This document shows, one piece after another, positions 35,867-45,550 of a stretch of 64,000 nucleotides of DNA. The stretch is from the NCBI RefSeq assembly GCF_021458635.1, contig NZ_JAIRDQ010000001.1:1798001-1862000 (forward strand), in the 5' to 3' direction. Source of the DNA: Bradyrhizobium monzae. GTDB taxonomy: Bacteria; Pseudomonadota; Alphaproteobacteria; Rhizobiales; Xanthobacteraceae. A program made the translations under genes and the position numbers. Within the stretch, counting starts at the first letter, position 1, and each line of letters opens with the position of its first letter. A model generated the notes under the pieces. That model had not been told where the DNA came from. It saw only the letters and a program-made list of their open reading frames with translations, and did no database searches.

Positions 35867-37162
35867 TCAGTCCACCTTCGCGCCCTGCCGGGCGCCACCA
35901 CCCTTGGGCTGGCTGTCCCTGATCAGCCTATCAATGTGCATGCGGATGTGGGCGGCCTCGGCCGAGGTGTTGGCCAGCGCGATGGCGCGGTCGAAGGCGA
36001 TGCGGGCTTCATCGTTGCGGCCAAGCTGCATCAGGAAGGCGCCGCGCACGCCGTAGAAATGGAAGTAGTTGGCGAGTTTCGGCGCCAGCGGCTCGATCAG
36101 ATCGAGCGCGGCTTGCGGCCCGCGCACCTTGGAGACGGCGACCGCGCGGTTGAGCGTCACCACCGGCGAGGGCTGCACCACTTCGAGTGCACCGTAGAGC
36201 AGGTCGATCTGGGTCCAGTCGGTCTCCTCGGGCGTCGACGCCCGCGCATGCAGCGCGGCGATCGCGGCCTGGATCTGGTAGGGACCGCTGCGGCGGTGGC
36301 GCATCGCCTTGTCGATCAGCGCCAGCCCCTCCGCGATCATGGTGCGGTTCCACAGCGAGCGATCCTGGTCGTCCAGGAGAATGAGCGAGCCATCTTTGGC
36401 GAAGCGCGCGTCGCTGCGCGCGTGCTGCAACAGGATCAGAGCAGTCAGGCCCATGATCTCGGGCTCGCTCTGGAACAGCCGTAGCAACAGCCGCGCCAGC
36501 CGGATCGCTTCCTCGCACAGCGGCTTGCGGATCTCGGCGGTGTCGCCGCTCGCCGAATAGCCCTCGTTGAAGATCAGATAGATCATCGCGGCAACGCCGG
36601 CGAGCCGACCGGAGCGCTCGATCGCGCCGGGCGTCTCGAACGGCGTTCCGGCCTCGGCGACCTTGGCCTTGGCGCGCGTGATGCGTTGTTCCATCGCCGC
36701 GTCCGAGACCAGGAAGGCGCGCGCGATCTGCTTGACGGTCAGGCCTGAGACGATGCGCAGCGCGAGCGCGATCTGCTGTGTCGCCGGCAATTGCGGGTGG
36801 CAGCAGATGAACATCAGCCGCAAAATGTCGTCGCGGTAGTGCGAGCCGTCGAGCCGCTCGGCGAGCGCGCCTTCGGCATCATCGAGATCCGAGATCGCCT
36901 GATCGTCCTCGGGCAGCGGCTGCTGCTTGCGGGTGCGGCGCACCTCGTCGATCGCGACGTTGCGGCCGACCATGATCAGCCAGGCGGCGGGATCGCGCGG
37001 AGGCCCGTTCTGCGGCCAGGTTTTCAGCGCGCGCAGGCAGGCGTTCTGAAACGCCTCCTCGGCCGTATCGAGATCGCGGAAATAGCGCAGCAGCGCGCCG
37101 ACCGCCTGCGGACGCGCCGAGGTCAGCGCGGTCTCGATCCAGGCGGTATCGGCCTCCCTCAC
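35867..37162 (-). CDS. ECF42-type RNA polymerase sigma factor
   Basis: A 431-residue ECF sigma factor with long C-terminal extension. Region 2 is at about 10-75 (ALLRYFRDLDTAEEAFQNACLRALKTWPQNGPPRDPAAWLIMVGRNVAID), region 4 at about 108-160 (LRLMFICCHPQLPATQQIALALRIVSGLTVKQIARAFLVSDAAMEQRITRAK). The DUF6596/TPR-like extension after it is the ECF42 hallmark and is thought to regulate activity without an anti-sigma factor. Its ATG overlaps the stop of the upstream DGPF gene (37159-37162), the known ECF42 gene pairing. Confidence 0.93.
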   Translation of the reverse strand: MREADTAWIETALTSARPQAVGALLRYFRDLDTAEEAFQNACLRALKTWPQNGPPRDPAAWLIMVGRNVAIDEVRRTRKQQPLPEDDQAISDLDDAEGALAERLDGSHYRDDILRLMFICCHPQLPATQQIALALRIVSGLTVKQIARAFLVSDAAMEQRITRAKAKVAEAGTPFETPGAIERSGRLAGVAAMIYLIFNEGYSASGDTAEIRKPLCEEAIRLARLLLRLFQSEPEIMGLTALILLQHARSDARFAKDGSLILLDDQDRSLWNRTMIAEGLALIDKAMRHRRSGPYQIQAAIAALHARASTPEETDWTQIDLLYGALEVVQPSPVVTLNRAVAVSKVRGPQAALDLIEPLAPKLANYFHFYGVRGAFLMQLGRNDEARIAFDRAIALANTSAEAAHIRMHIDRLIRDSQPKGGGARQGAKVD

Positions 37163-37527
37163 GCCGAAATTCCTCCGGGCCGAAACACGCCGACGGGACG
37201 CACCTCATAGGCGCCGCCGGGATTGGCCGAGCCGAGGTCGCGCGCAACGTCCAGCGCCTCGTCGAGATTCTTGCAGTCGACGATGTAGAAGCCGAGCAGT
37301 TGCTCCTTGGTCTCGGCATAGGGGCCGTCGAGCACCAGCGGCGGGTCTTCCTTGCGCAAGGTCGCCGCCGCCGTGGTCGGCAGCAGCCGAGCCACCGGCC
37401 CGAGCCGCCCCTGCTGTGTGAGCTTATCCTGCACCACGGCGAGCTTCTTCATCACGGCTTCGTCCTGGTCCTTGCTCCAGGAGCCGACGAAGTCCTCGTC
37501 GTGATAGCAAAGGATCGCATAAAGCAT
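37159..37527 (-). CDS. DGPF/YCII-domain partner of the ECF42 sigma factor
   Basis: A 122-residue YCII-type protein with LVLDGPYAETKEQLLGFYIVDCKNLDEALDVARDLG, the DGPF family signature in the form DGPY. GGGAAGG lies eight bases before the ATG at 37527. Translationally coupled to the sigma gene by a 4-base overlap. DGPF proteins are frequent target and partner genes of ECF42. Confidence 0.9.
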   Translation of the reverse strand: MLYAILCYHDEDFVGSWSKDQDEAVMKKLAVVQDKLTQQGRLGPVARLLPTTAAATLRKEDPPLVLDGPYAETKEQLLGFYIVDCKNLDEALDVARDLGSANPGGAYEVRPVGVFRPGGISA

Positions 37528-37669
37528 CGGCAGCACCTTCCCTGAACGCTTGTTTTGAAGACGATCCATTATGCCCCGCCCCGACAGGGCTGCGGAAAGA
37601 ATTTGCGAGAAAAATCCGGCAGATCATGCCAAGGAGGGCTTTCAAGCGGAACCCGACGAGGCACTTAGA

Positions 37670-38635
37670 ATGACCAAAGGCACACTGGCCGTCCTGATCA
37701 ACAGCACGCAGCAGAACTGGCTGCCGGAGCGCTGGAAGGCCCGGTTCGACGCGGTCTGCGGCGGCCGCCGCGTGGTGCTGCTGCCGGATGCCGGGCTCGA
37801 TCCAGCCGAGGTGCACTATGCCGCGGTGTGGAAGCCGGTACCGGGCGACCTCGGCTCCTTTCCGAATCTGCGGGCGATCTTCAATCTCGGCGCCGGCGTC
37901 GATGCGCTGATGGCGGACAAGAGCCTGCCCAACGTGCCGCTGGTGCGCGTCGCCGTGCCTGATCTCACCAACCGCATGACCGAATATGTCGTGCTGCACG
38001 TGCTGATGCACCACCGCCAGGAGCTCTACCTGCGGGACTCGCAACGCGCAAACCGCTGGGAGCCGCAATATCAGTGGCCGGCGAGCGCGGTCACGGTCGG
38101 CGTCATGGGATTGGGCACGCTGGGCGCTGACGCTGCCGACGTGCTGCGCCGGCTCGGCTTCCGCGTCGCCGGCTGGAGCCGCAACCCGCGCGCGATCGCG
38201 GGCGTCGAGTGCTTTCACGGTACGGCCGGAATGGATGCGTTCCTGCGCGAGACCGACATCCTGGTGTCGCTGCTGCCGCTGACACCGGATACAAACGGCA
38301 TTCTCAACCGCGACGTCTTCACACGGCTCAACCGCACGAGCCCGCTCGGCGCGCCGGTGCTGATCAATGCCGGACGCGGCGGCTTGCAGAACGAAGCCGA
38401 CATCCTGGCTTGCCTTGACGACGGCACGCTCGGTGCAGCCTCGCTCGACGTCTTCGTCCAGGAGCCGCAGCCGAAGGACAGCCGGTTCTGGACCCACCCG
38501 AAGGTGGTGCTGACCCCGCACAACGCCGCCGACACGGACGCGGATGCGATCTCGGCCTATGTCGCCGAGCAGATCGCAAGGTTCGAGGCGGGGGGCGCGC
38601 TGGAGAATGTAGTGGACCGCGGCAGGGGGTATTAG
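37670..38635 (+). CDS. glyoxylate/hydroxypyruvate reductase A-like dehydrogenase
   Basis: A 321-residue D-2-hydroxyacid dehydrogenase of the GhrA type. NAD(P) binding is at [32 protein letters not shown], and the catalytic Arg, Glu and His are in INAGRGG, FVQEPQP and LTPHNAA. GhrA reduces glyoxylate and hydroxypyruvate with NADPH. I chose the ATG at 37670 with GAGG upstream. It is divergent from the sigma cluster. Confidence 0.9.
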   Translation: MTKGTLAVLINSTQQNWLPERWKARFDAVCGGRRVVLLPDAGLDPAEVHYAAVWKPVPGDLGSFPNLRAIFNLGAGVDALMADKSLPNVPLVRVAVPDLTNRMTEYVVLHVLMHHRQELYLRDSQRANRWEPQYQWPASAVTVGVMGLGTLGADAADVLRRLGFRVAGWSRNPRAIAGVECFHGTAGMDAFLRETDILVSLLPLTPDTNGILNRDVFTRLNRTSPLGAPVLINAGRGGLQNEADILACLDDGTLGAASLDVFVQEPQPKDSRFWTHPKVVLTPHNAADTDADAISAYVAEQIARFEAGGALENVVDRGRGY

Positions 38636-38787
38636 GCGCGCGATCTGCCCGGAAGAGGCACCTTCGCGCCTCACACTCACCGTCGTCCCCGCGAACGCAC
38701 AATCCCCACTCCACCCCTCCTCGTTCACCCTCTCTTAGCGAGAAGTTGATAGGCATTGTTAATCAATGCTCAACGAACGGGTCGGTC

Positions 38788-40755
38788 ATGCGCTCTCCCC
38801 TCGGCCTCAGGATGCGGATCACGGTTGCGCTGGCGCTGACGGCGGCGGCCACGGCGCTGATTGCCGTGCTCGGGGCCATGTGGATCATCGCGGGCATCAT
38901 CGACCGCGCCGACCAGCGCGAGCTGCGCAGTCATTATGATGCGCTGCTGTCGCGGATCGCGGAAGAGTCCCATCGCGCTGCCGCCATGAGCGCGGTGGTG
39001 GCCGCGATGCCGGCGACGCAAGAGGCGATGGCCAAGCAGGATCGCGAGGCGCTGGTGCGCCTGTTCGGGCCGGTGTTCGCCGCCACCAAATCGGCGTACG
39101 GCGTCGAGCAATTCCAATTCCATACGCCGCCTGCGACCTCCTTCCTGCGCGTGCACCAGCCGGCGAAGTTCGGCGACGACCTCTCGAGTTTCCGCAAGAC
39201 CGTCGTCGACGCCAATCAGGAGCACAAAGTCGTCGTCGGCCTCGAAGGCGGCGTCGCAGGGCTCGGCATCCGCGGCGTGGTGCCGATTGCACAAGCCGGC
39301 AAACATCTCGGCTCGGTGGAATTCGGCCTGACCTTCGGGCAGTCCTTCCTCGACGATTTCAGGAACAACCGCCATGTCGACATCGCCTTCCATCTCGCCG
39401 ATGGCGCGGGCTTCAAGCTGTTCGGCGGCACGCTGAAGGGCAAGAGCTTCTTCGACACCGCGGACTACGGTCGCGCCGCCGGCGGCGGCTTCACCGTGAA
39501 GCAGGCCAAGCTCGACGCGACGCCGATCGCCGCGCTGCTCGGGCCGATCAAGGATTTTTCCGGAAAACCGCTCGGCGCCGTCGAACTGGTCATGGACAAC
39601 GCCGATTACGTGGCCTCCGCCGACCGCGCCTGGATGCTCGCAATTGCCATCGCCGCACTCGGGCTCGTGCTGGCCGCGATCGTCGGCTATCTCATTGCCC
39701 GCGGCATCTCGCGGCCGATCCTCTCCATCACCAACGTGATGCGCGAGCTCGCCGACGGCCGGCTCGACGTCGCGGTCCCCCAAAGCAAGGCGAACGACGA
39801 AGTCGGCGCGATGGTGAAGGCGGTCGCGGTGTTCCGCGACAACGCCGTCAATTTCAGCAAGCTCCAAGCCGATCAGCACGAGGCCAAGGCACAATCCGAG
39901 GCCGAGAAGCGGCGCGCCTTTGCGGCGCTTGCCGACAATTTCGAGGCCAGCATCCGCGACGTCGTCACCACGGTGTCCTCGGCCGCGGTCGAGATGGAAC
40001 ACACCGCGCGCTCGATGTCCGATATCGTCGCGCAGTCGCGCAATCGAACCCGCGCGGTGTCGTCGGCCTCGGCACTGGCTTCGGAGAACGTGCAGACGGT
40101 GGCGGCCGCGGCGGAGGAATTATCCTCGTCGATGACCGAGATCAGCCGGCGGTTGGCGCATGCGACCGAGGTGGTGGGGAAGGCCGCCAGCGACGGCCGG
40201 CAGTCGAATGAGCGGGTGCAGAGCCTCGCCGATGCCGCGCAAAAAATCGGCGACGTCGTCTCCTTCATCAACGGCATTGCAGGCCAGACCAATCTGCTGG
40301 CGCTGAATGCGACAATCGAGGCCGCGCGCGCGGGCGAAGCCGGCCGCGGCTTTGCGGTGGTCGCCTCCGAAGTCAAGGCGCTCGCGACCCAGACCGCGAA
40401 GGCGACGGAAGAAATCGGCGCGCAGGTGACGGCCGTCCAGGGCGAAACCACCGGCGCCGTCGAAGGTATCCAGTCGATCTGCGCGACGATCCAGCAGGTC
40501 GACGAGATCTCCGCCGCGATCGCGGCCGCCGTCGGCCAGCAGGGCACGGCGACGCAGGAGATCGCGCAAAACGTCCAGCAGGCCGCCGCGCGCACCGGCG
40601 AGGTCTCGCAGAACATCGCAGGCGTCACTGACGGCATCGCCGCCACGGGCACCGCCGCGGAAGAGGTGCTGGTCTCGGCGATCGAGCTGTCAAAGCAGTC
40701 GCAGCGCTTGCGCGACGAGGTGGATCGTTTCCTCGCGCAGATTCGTGCGGCGTAG
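38788..40755 (+). CDS. methyl-accepting chemotaxis protein
   Basis: A 655-residue chemoreceptor. A first span (about 10-36), a periplasmic Cache-like sensor of about 230 residues ([34 protein letters not shown]...), a second span near 280-303, a HAMP domain ([26 protein letters not shown]) and a signalling domain with the conserved tip [41 protein letters not shown]. No CheR/CheB pentapeptide tether is at the C-terminus. It reports an unknown ligand to CheA. Confidence 0.95.
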   Translation: MRSPLGLRMRITVALALTAAATALIAVLGAMWIIAGIIDRADQRELRSHYDALLSRIAEESHRAAAMSAVVAAMPATQEAMAKQDREALVRLFGPVFAATKSAYGVEQFQFHTPPATSFLRVHQPAKFGDDLSSFRKTVVDANQEHKVVVGLEGGVAGLGIRGVVPIAQAGKHLGSVEFGLTFGQSFLDDFRNNRHVDIAFHLADGAGFKLFGGTLKGKSFFDTADYGRAAGGGFTVKQAKLDATPIAALLGPIKDFSGKPLGAVELVMDNADYVASADRAWMLAIAIAALGLVLAAIVGYLIARGISRPILSITNVMRELADGRLDVAVPQSKANDEVGAMVKAVAVFRDNAVNFSKLQADQHEAKAQSEAEKRRAFAALADNFEASIRDVVTTVSSAAVEMEHTARSMSDIVAQSRNRTRAVSSASALASENVQTVAAAAEELSSSMTEISRRLAHATEVVGKAASDGRQSNERVQSLADAAQKIGDVVSFINGIAGQTNLLALNATIEAARAGEAGRGFAVVASEVKALATQTAKATEEIGAQVTAVQGETTGAVEGIQSICATIQQVDEISAAIAAAVGQQGTATQEIAQNVQQAAARTGEVSQNIAGVTDGIAATGTAAEEVLVSAIELSKQSQRLRDEVDRFLAQIRAA

Positions 40756-40766
40756 GTGGGCGGCGG

Positions 40767-41429
40767 CTAAGGCTTAGCCCCCACCATCACGTCAATCGCC
40801 CCCTTCACGATTGCCTCCAGCTCCTTGCGCGAGACGCGCGCGCGAGAGCGGATGGCGATGGTGTGGATCGTGGCGGAGGCGAGTTGCGCCAGCGCGGCCG
40901 GATCGGCGCTCGCGGGTAGCTCGCCGTTCTCCTTGGCGCGGCGGAAGCAATTCGCGAAGGCCTTGTCGAGCTCGGTCAGCCCCTCCAGCGCCATGGCGCG
41001 AATCTCGGGATCGCCGACCGCTTCGGACGCCGCCGTCACCACCGTGAAGCAGCCGCGCGGGCCGGTCTCGCCGGAGAGATAGATGTTCAGCGCCGCAGCA
41101 TAGATCCGCGCGAGCCGCTGGCGCACCGGCATCTCCTGGCGAAAGATCTCGACCATCGATGCGCGCGCGTCCTCGCGGTAGCGCTGATAGCTCTTGATGT
41201 AGAGCTCGCGCTTGTCGCCGAAGGCGCTGTAAAGGCTCGGCCGGTTCATGCCGGTGGCCTCGCTGAGATCGTCGAGCGACGTCGCTGCAAAACCCTGCTT
41301 GCGAAACAGATCGAGTGCCTTGCCGAGCGCGATTTCGGGCTCATACGCGCGCGGCCGTCCGCGGCGCTTCGGTTCGCTGCGGCGCTCGGGTTCCGTGGCA
41401 GCAGATGGCGGTTTTGATTTTTGTACCAT
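40767..41429 (-). CDS. TetR/AcrR family regulator
   Basis: A 220-residue TetR protein. After a basic N-terminus (RRSEPKRRGRPRAYEPE) the HTH is FAATSLDDLSEATGMNRPSLYSAFGDKREL at about 45-74, as in the AcrR-type regulators with a TetR_C_16/39-like C-terminus. Divergent from a GST gene, with a 13-bp inverted repeat placed at its own start codon and in the promoter gap. It probably controls the GST and itself. Confidence 0.92.
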   Translation of the reverse strand: MVQKSKPPSAATEPERRSEPKRRGRPRAYEPEIALGKALDLFRKQGFAATSLDDLSEATGMNRPSLYSAFGDKRELYIKSYQRYREDARASMVEIFRQEMPVRQRLARIYAAALNIYLSGETGPRGCFTVVTAASEAVGDPEIRAMALEGLTELDKAFANCFRRAKENGELPASADPAALAQLASATIHTIAIRSRARVSRKELEAIVKGAIDVMVGAKP

Positions 41430-41484
41430 ATCGCAAATTAATCCTTGACCCACCCCATATTATGCAAGTCAGTACAAAAATCAA
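41414..41484. promoter_or_regulatory. paired 13-bp inverted repeat between TetR and GST genes
   Basis: TTGATTTTTGTAC (41414-41426) and GTACAAAAATCAA (41472-41484) are perfect inverses, 45 bases apart. The first covers codons 2-5 of the TetR gene. The second covers the -35 of a minus-strand promoter (TTGATT, N16, TAATAT at 41457-41462 read on the minus strand). The layout suggests a regulator bound at both sites, possibly with DNA looping. Confidence 0.55.
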
Positions 41485-41536
41485 CCTGGCCAGGTTGAGC
41501 GACACTCACAAAGAGAATTGCCCAAGGAGGCCCACG

Positions 41537-42181
41537 ATGGATCTTTATTTCTCCCCGCTCGCCTGCTCCATGGCGACGCGCGTCGCGCTCTATGAGGCCG
41601 GCGCCGAGGCGAACTATCTCGAAGTCGATCCGCCGACCAAGAAAGTGCTCAACGACGGCTCCGACTTCCGCACCGTCAATCCGATCGGCCTGGTACCGAC
41701 GCTGCGCACCGACGAGGGCGTGGTGCTGACCGAGAACGCCGCGATCCTGCAATACGTCGCCGACCGTTTTCCGCAATCCGGCCTCGGCGCCACGCCGGGC
41801 ATCGATCGCACACGGCTGCATCAATGGCTCTGCTTCATCGGCACCGAGTTGCACAAGGGCCTGTTCGTGCCCGTGCTCGACCGCAAGGCGCCGCAGGAGG
41901 TCAAGGCCTACGTACTGGAGAAGAACCTGTCGCGACTCGACTATCTCGACAACTACCTGAAGGGGCGCGAGTTCCTGCTCGACCATTTCAGCGTGACCGA
42001 CGCCTATCTCGTCACGGTCATCAACTGGACCATGGCGACGCCGCCGATCGAGCTCGCGAAATGGCCGAACGTGAAGGCCTATTACGAGCGCCTGCGGCAG
42101 CGGCCTTCGATTGCGAAGGCGGTCGCGGAGGAGTTCGAACTGTACAAGGCCGAGCAGGCGCGGAAGAAGGCGGCGGCGTAG
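41537..42181 (+). CDS. glutathione S-transferase
   Basis: A 214-residue GST. The thioredoxin-like domain begins MDLYFSPLACSMATRVALYEAG, with Ser/Cys near residues 6-11 and the cis-Pro loop VNPIGLVPTL; LTENAAILQYVADRFP contributes the glutathione-binding Glu/Asn-Ala. The helical domain follows with DHFSVTDAYLVTVINW. The beta-class layout fits bacterial detoxification GSTs. AAGGAGG precedes the ATG. Probably controlled by the divergent TetR. Confidence 0.94.
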   Translation: MDLYFSPLACSMATRVALYEAGAEANYLEVDPPTKKVLNDGSDFRTVNPIGLVPTLRTDEGVVLTENAAILQYVADRFPQSGLGATPGIDRTRLHQWLCFIGTELHKGLFVPVLDRKAPQEVKAYVLEKNLSRLDYLDNYLKGREFLLDHFSVTDAYLVTVINWTMATPPIELAKWPNVKAYYERLRQRPSIAKAVAEEFELYKAEQARKKAAA

Positions 42182-42223
42182 CGACATCGAAATAACCCGC
42201 CGTCCCGACCGGGACGGCGGTAG

Positions 42224-42991
42224 CTACCTCGGCGCTTGCAGCACGATCCCATAGCGGCCGTATATCCGATCGATCGTACCGTCGTTGCGAAGCCGTTCCA
42301 GCGCCCGGTCGATGGCTTCGCGAAACGCATCATCCGGGCGGAGCATGCCGACAGCGACGTTCCAATTGAGATCGGCCTCGCCTTCGTCGCGGTCCAGGAT
42401 CCGGAGCGCCTTGTCCGGATGCGTCAGATTGAAATAGCTCGCCGCGGTCGGTGTGACCGCGGCGGCGTCGATCTCATGGCTTGACACGGCATCGAGGCTG
42501 TCGGTCTCGAAACCGAATGTCGATGTCGGGACACGCCGTTGACCGATGATCATGGCCGCGACGGATCCGACCTGCACTCCCACTTTGGTCGACCCGTTGA
42601 GGCTCTTGAACGAGGTCAGCGCGCTGGATGAGGGCACCGCGAGCGCAACGCCCGTGCGATAATACGGCTTCGATATCTTCAGGCGAGTTTCGCCCTGCGC
42701 TTCGCGGTCGGCGATGACGTCGAGCACGATGTCGCAGCCCGCACTGCGCATCTGGTACTGAGTGATGATCCAATCGGGCCTGAGCGAAACGCCCAGCTCG
42801 CGCGCGAACGCGTTGCCCAACTCGATCTGAAATCCCGGAGGGTCACCAGCCTTGCTGGCGAAGGGCAACGAGTTGGGGTGGGCGCATAGTCCGAGCACAC
42901 CGGAGTCGCGAATCGCATCGAGGGAGCGGGCCTGCGCCACACCGTCCAGTCCCAGCAGTGCGACGACCACGAAGGGGAGACAGGTCTTCAT
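42224..42991 (-). CDS. XoxJ-like periplasmic solute-binding protein
   Basis: A 255-residue protein with a signal peptide (MKTCLPFVVVALLGLDGVAQA) and a type II periplasmic binding fold (IRDSGVLGLCAHPNSLPFASKAGDPPGFQIELGNAFARELG). Proteins of this type, annotated as quinoprotein-associated ABC-like binding proteins, accompany methanol dehydrogenases (MxaJ, XoxJ) and are thought to assist their activation. It is the last gene of the xoxF-xoxG-xoxJ order. Confidence 0.85.
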   Translation of the reverse strand: MKTCLPFVVVALLGLDGVAQARSLDAIRDSGVLGLCAHPNSLPFASKAGDPPGFQIELGNAFARELGVSLRPDWIITQYQMRSAGCDIVLDVIADREAQGETRLKISKPYYRTGVALAVPSSSALTSFKSLNGSTKVGVQVGSVAAMIIGQRRVPTSTFGFETDSLDAVSSHEIDAAAVTPTAASYFNLTHPDKALRILDRDEGEADLNWNVAVGMLRPDDAFREAIDRALERLRNDGTIDRIYGRYGIVLQAPR

Positions 42992-43027
42992 GAGATATCC
43001 AGTGTGGATCGGTGCTTTTTTGCCGAC

Positions 43028-43381
43028 TTAGCCTTCACTTGGCTTCAGAGCGCGAATGTATTTGATGATCTCGTCGATCTGCGCATCGTTGAACACGGCG
43101 CCGAAGGCAGGCATGGCGCCTTCCTTGCCGTTCTTGATGCGAATGCGAAGGAAGTCGTCGTCTCGCTTGGTGTCCATGAGCTGCGGCCCCTTGCCGGCCG
43201 CACGACCGCCGGCGGAGTGACACCAGCCACAGGTCGTCGCGAACAACTGTCCGACATCGAGCTGCTCACTATCCGGCGCGGGCGGAGAAGGCTGCTGCGC
43301 GCGAGACGGCCAGACTGAAATCGTGAGAAACGCGGCAAGTATCGACGTCGACAACGTCGTGATGTTCCGAGCCAATCGCAT
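43028..43381 (-). CDS. c-type cytochrome, XoxG-like
   Basis: A 117-residue periplasmic cytochrome. A signal peptide (MRLARNITTLSTSILAAFLTISVWPSRAQ) is followed by the haem motif CGWCH at 51-55 and a possible Met ligand at 90 (EGAMPAFG). GAGGTAGG precedes the ATG. By position and size it should accept electrons from the PQQ dehydrogenase upstream and pass them to the respiratory chain. Related XoxG proteins are usually a little longer. Confidence 0.9.
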   Translation of the reverse strand: MRLARNITTLSTSILAAFLTISVWPSRAQQPSPPAPDSEQLDVGQLFATTCGWCHSAGGRAAGKGPQLMDTKRDDDFLRIRIKNGKEGAMPAFGAVFNDAQIDEIIKYIRALKPSEG

Positions 43382-43486
43382 ACGGGCTAAACCTACCTCT
43401 CGGGAATCCAATGCGCCAAGGCTCATCAGTTGCGCCTTGATGGGAGGAAGCGGCGTCACGCCGCCCCCTCCCGGCGTCACGAGGGC

Positions 43487-45202
43487 CTATTTCAGACTGT
43501 AGACGACGAGCGCGCCGTCGTCGCGCGGCATGCTCTTGTAGACACCGCCGAAAGTCGGCGCGTAGTCGTCCGAAGCCATGCCGCCGAAGCCGGCAACGAC
43601 CGCGATGTACTGCTTGCCATTGACGGCATAGCTGATGATGCCGCCTTGATGGCCGGTGCCGTCGCCGTGGCTCCAGAGCTCGGCACCGGAATCGGCATCG
43701 TAGGCGTGAACCGTGCCTCGCGAATCCGGCACGAACACCAGATTGCCTCCGGTCGACATTACGCTTCCGAGCGGTGGCTCAGGGAAACGCACTTCCCACT
43801 TCTTGGCGCCGGTGATGGGGTCGCGCGCGTCGAGATGCCCATAGATCTCACCGCCGGGCGGTGGCGCGATCTTGAAGTCGGCGCCAATGTTGAGTTGAGC
43901 CTGAGGAGCAACGATCGGAGTCGTCTTCTGAACTTCGAGCGTCATGCACCATTCCTGGCCGAGCTTGTAATAGAGCCCGGTCTTCGGGTTGTACGAACCC
44001 GAGTTCCAGCTCACCCCACCGGAAATGTGCGGGCACAACGGCTCGGAAACCTTGCCGGCGGGGAAGTCGCGACGGCCGATCAGCTCACCAGTCTTGGGAT
44101 CGATGTCTTTGACGAAATTGCTGTTCTGCGTGATCCGCCAGACGTTCTTGATGCCGAGGTTGCGGTCGTAGACGAAGATGTATCCGCTCTTGTTCGGATG
44201 GACGACGTACTTCTGGCCGTCGCGATCGAGCATCACGAATTCGCCGACCGCGCTGTCGAAGTCCCAGGCGTCGTGAGGCAGTTCCTGGTGATAGGATTTC
44301 AGCTTTCCGGTATCGACATCGAGCGCGATCACCGAGGTGGTATAGAGATTATCTCCCGGACGCGCGCCCTGCGTCTTGTAATCGGCTCCCGACCAGTCGT
44401 AGAGCGGCGCCGGGTTGGCGGTGCCCCACAGGATGGTGTTGTTCTCGGCATCGAAGGTACCCGGCATCCAGCCGCCGCCGCCGCCAGTGCGCCAGGAGTC
44501 ATTACCCCAGGTCTTCATGGCGTCGTCGGTGCTGGCAACCGTCAGGAATTCCCATTTCTTCTTGCCCGTGGCGGCATCAACACCGAAGATCGGGCCTCGG
44601 CCCGGCCATTCGCCGCCCTGTGAGCCGATCACCACCGTACCCTTGGCGTAAAGCGGTGCTCCTGTGAAACCAACGGTCAGTTTCTGGGAATCAATCAGCT
44701 TGGTGTCCCACATGACCTTTCCGCTCTTCATGTCGAGCGCGATGAGACGGCCATCCATTGTCCCCACATAGACCTTTCCCTCGCCGAGGGCGACGCCGCG
44801 ATTGTAGGGCGAATGAGTCTGCCGCGCGACCAGGGCTTCATCCAGCTCGGGAAAGTAGGACCAGATCACCTCGCCGGTAGCACCGTTCAGCGCAAAAGTG
44901 CGGCTATAGGAGCCGGTGTAGTAGAGCACGCCATCGGCCGCGAGCGGCATCGATTGCAGCCCGCGGGTCGAACGTCCGGGGATGTGGATCCAGGCCACAC
45001 CCAGATTGCTCACATTGCCGGTGTTGATCTGTGAGAGAGGGCTGTAGTGATACGACTTGTACGAACCGTGATAGGTGAGCCAATCGTTCTGACCGGCGGA
45101 CTCGATCCGGGCAGTATCCACGGCTTGAGCCCACGCCGCCGACGCCGCAAGTGTCGCGGCAACGAGAACAGGTAAGCCCGGGTTAAGCCACTGCTTCCTC
45201 AT
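43487..45202 (-). CDS. PQQ-dependent alcohol dehydrogenase, XoxF-like
   Basis: A 571-residue periplasmic quinoprotein with a signal peptide ending in AAWAQA and an eight-bladed propeller built of W motifs (GVAWIHIPG, GEVIWSYFP, GKVMWDTK, GKKKWEF). Metal ligand candidates are Glu198 (GGEWPGRG), Asn263 (GTANPAP) and the catalytic Asp314, with an additional Asp at 316 in HDAWDFD. The Asp-x-Asp pattern marks lanthanide-dependent enzymes (XoxF, ExaF/PedH), whereas Ca-dependent MxaF has Ala. The vicinal Cys pair that normally stacks on PQQ is replaced by Thr-His (129-130, ARQTHSPYNRGVA). GGGAGGA precedes the ATG. Substrate probably methanol or another short alcohol. Confidence 0.9.
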   Translation of the reverse strand: MRKQWLNPGLPVLVAATLAASAAWAQAVDTARIESAGQNDWLTYHGSYKSYHYSPLSQINTGNVSNLGVAWIHIPGRSTRGLQSMPLAADGVLYYTGSYSRTFALNGATGEVIWSYFPELDEALVARQTHSPYNRGVALGEGKVYVGTMDGRLIALDMKSGKVMWDTKLIDSQKLTVGFTGAPLYAKGTVVIGSQGGEWPGRGPIFGVDAATGKKKWEFLTVASTDDAMKTWGNDSWRTGGGGGWMPGTFDAENNTILWGTANPAPLYDWSGADYKTQGARPGDNLYTTSVIALDVDTGKLKSYHQELPHDAWDFDSAVGEFVMLDRDGQKYVVHPNKSGYIFVYDRNLGIKNVWRITQNSNFVKDIDPKTGELIGRRDFPAGKVSEPLCPHISGGVSWNSGSYNPKTGLYYKLGQEWCMTLEVQKTTPIVAPQAQLNIGADFKIAPPPGGEIYGHLDARDPITGAKKWEVRFPEPPLGSVMSTGGNLVFVPDSRGTVHAYDADSGAELWSHGDGTGHQGGIISYAVNGKQYIAVVAGFGGMASDDYAPTFGGVYKSMPRDDGALVVYSLK

Positions 45203-45550
45203 GTGCACTTCCTCCCGCTTTGTGTTTGATCATTGCGTCTTGTAAGCGCCGCTGCGAGGGGTGTTTGCAGTACACGTCGACTGTTCTCCGTCCGACATAA
45301 GTTGCCAACGGATGTCCCCCCTCTTTCGGCGCATATCGCCAAAGGAGCTACGTTCACTGGAATGGTTGCTATTGCACTTCTGCTAGCGTGCATAGCGTAC
45401 GCCGGATCACACGGAGTGCAACGACGGAATGCGCGCACGGCGCGGATTTGACGCGCCGGCGCGGAATTAAAACGGCAGCGGCGCTGACCGTTTCGTCTCA
45501 ATGGCGGTAGTGCAATTCCGCCACGATCGTAGCGATGCAGGACCAGATCG
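45203..45550. other. 348-base intergenic region upstream of the xox-like module
   Basis: This gap holds the promoter of the PQQ dehydrogenase operon and the 3' flank of the hydantoinase B gene. I find no convincing promoter or terminator. A plus-strand frame ending at 45451 contains a short hydrophobic piece, but it lacks a ribosome-binding site and I do not accept it as a gene. Confidence 0.5.

Noticed and set aside
45361..45451. Short hydrophobic plus-strand frame (MVAIALLLACIAYAGS...)
   Set aside because: No ribosome-binding site and a random-looking Arg-rich tail; insufficient evidence for a gene.
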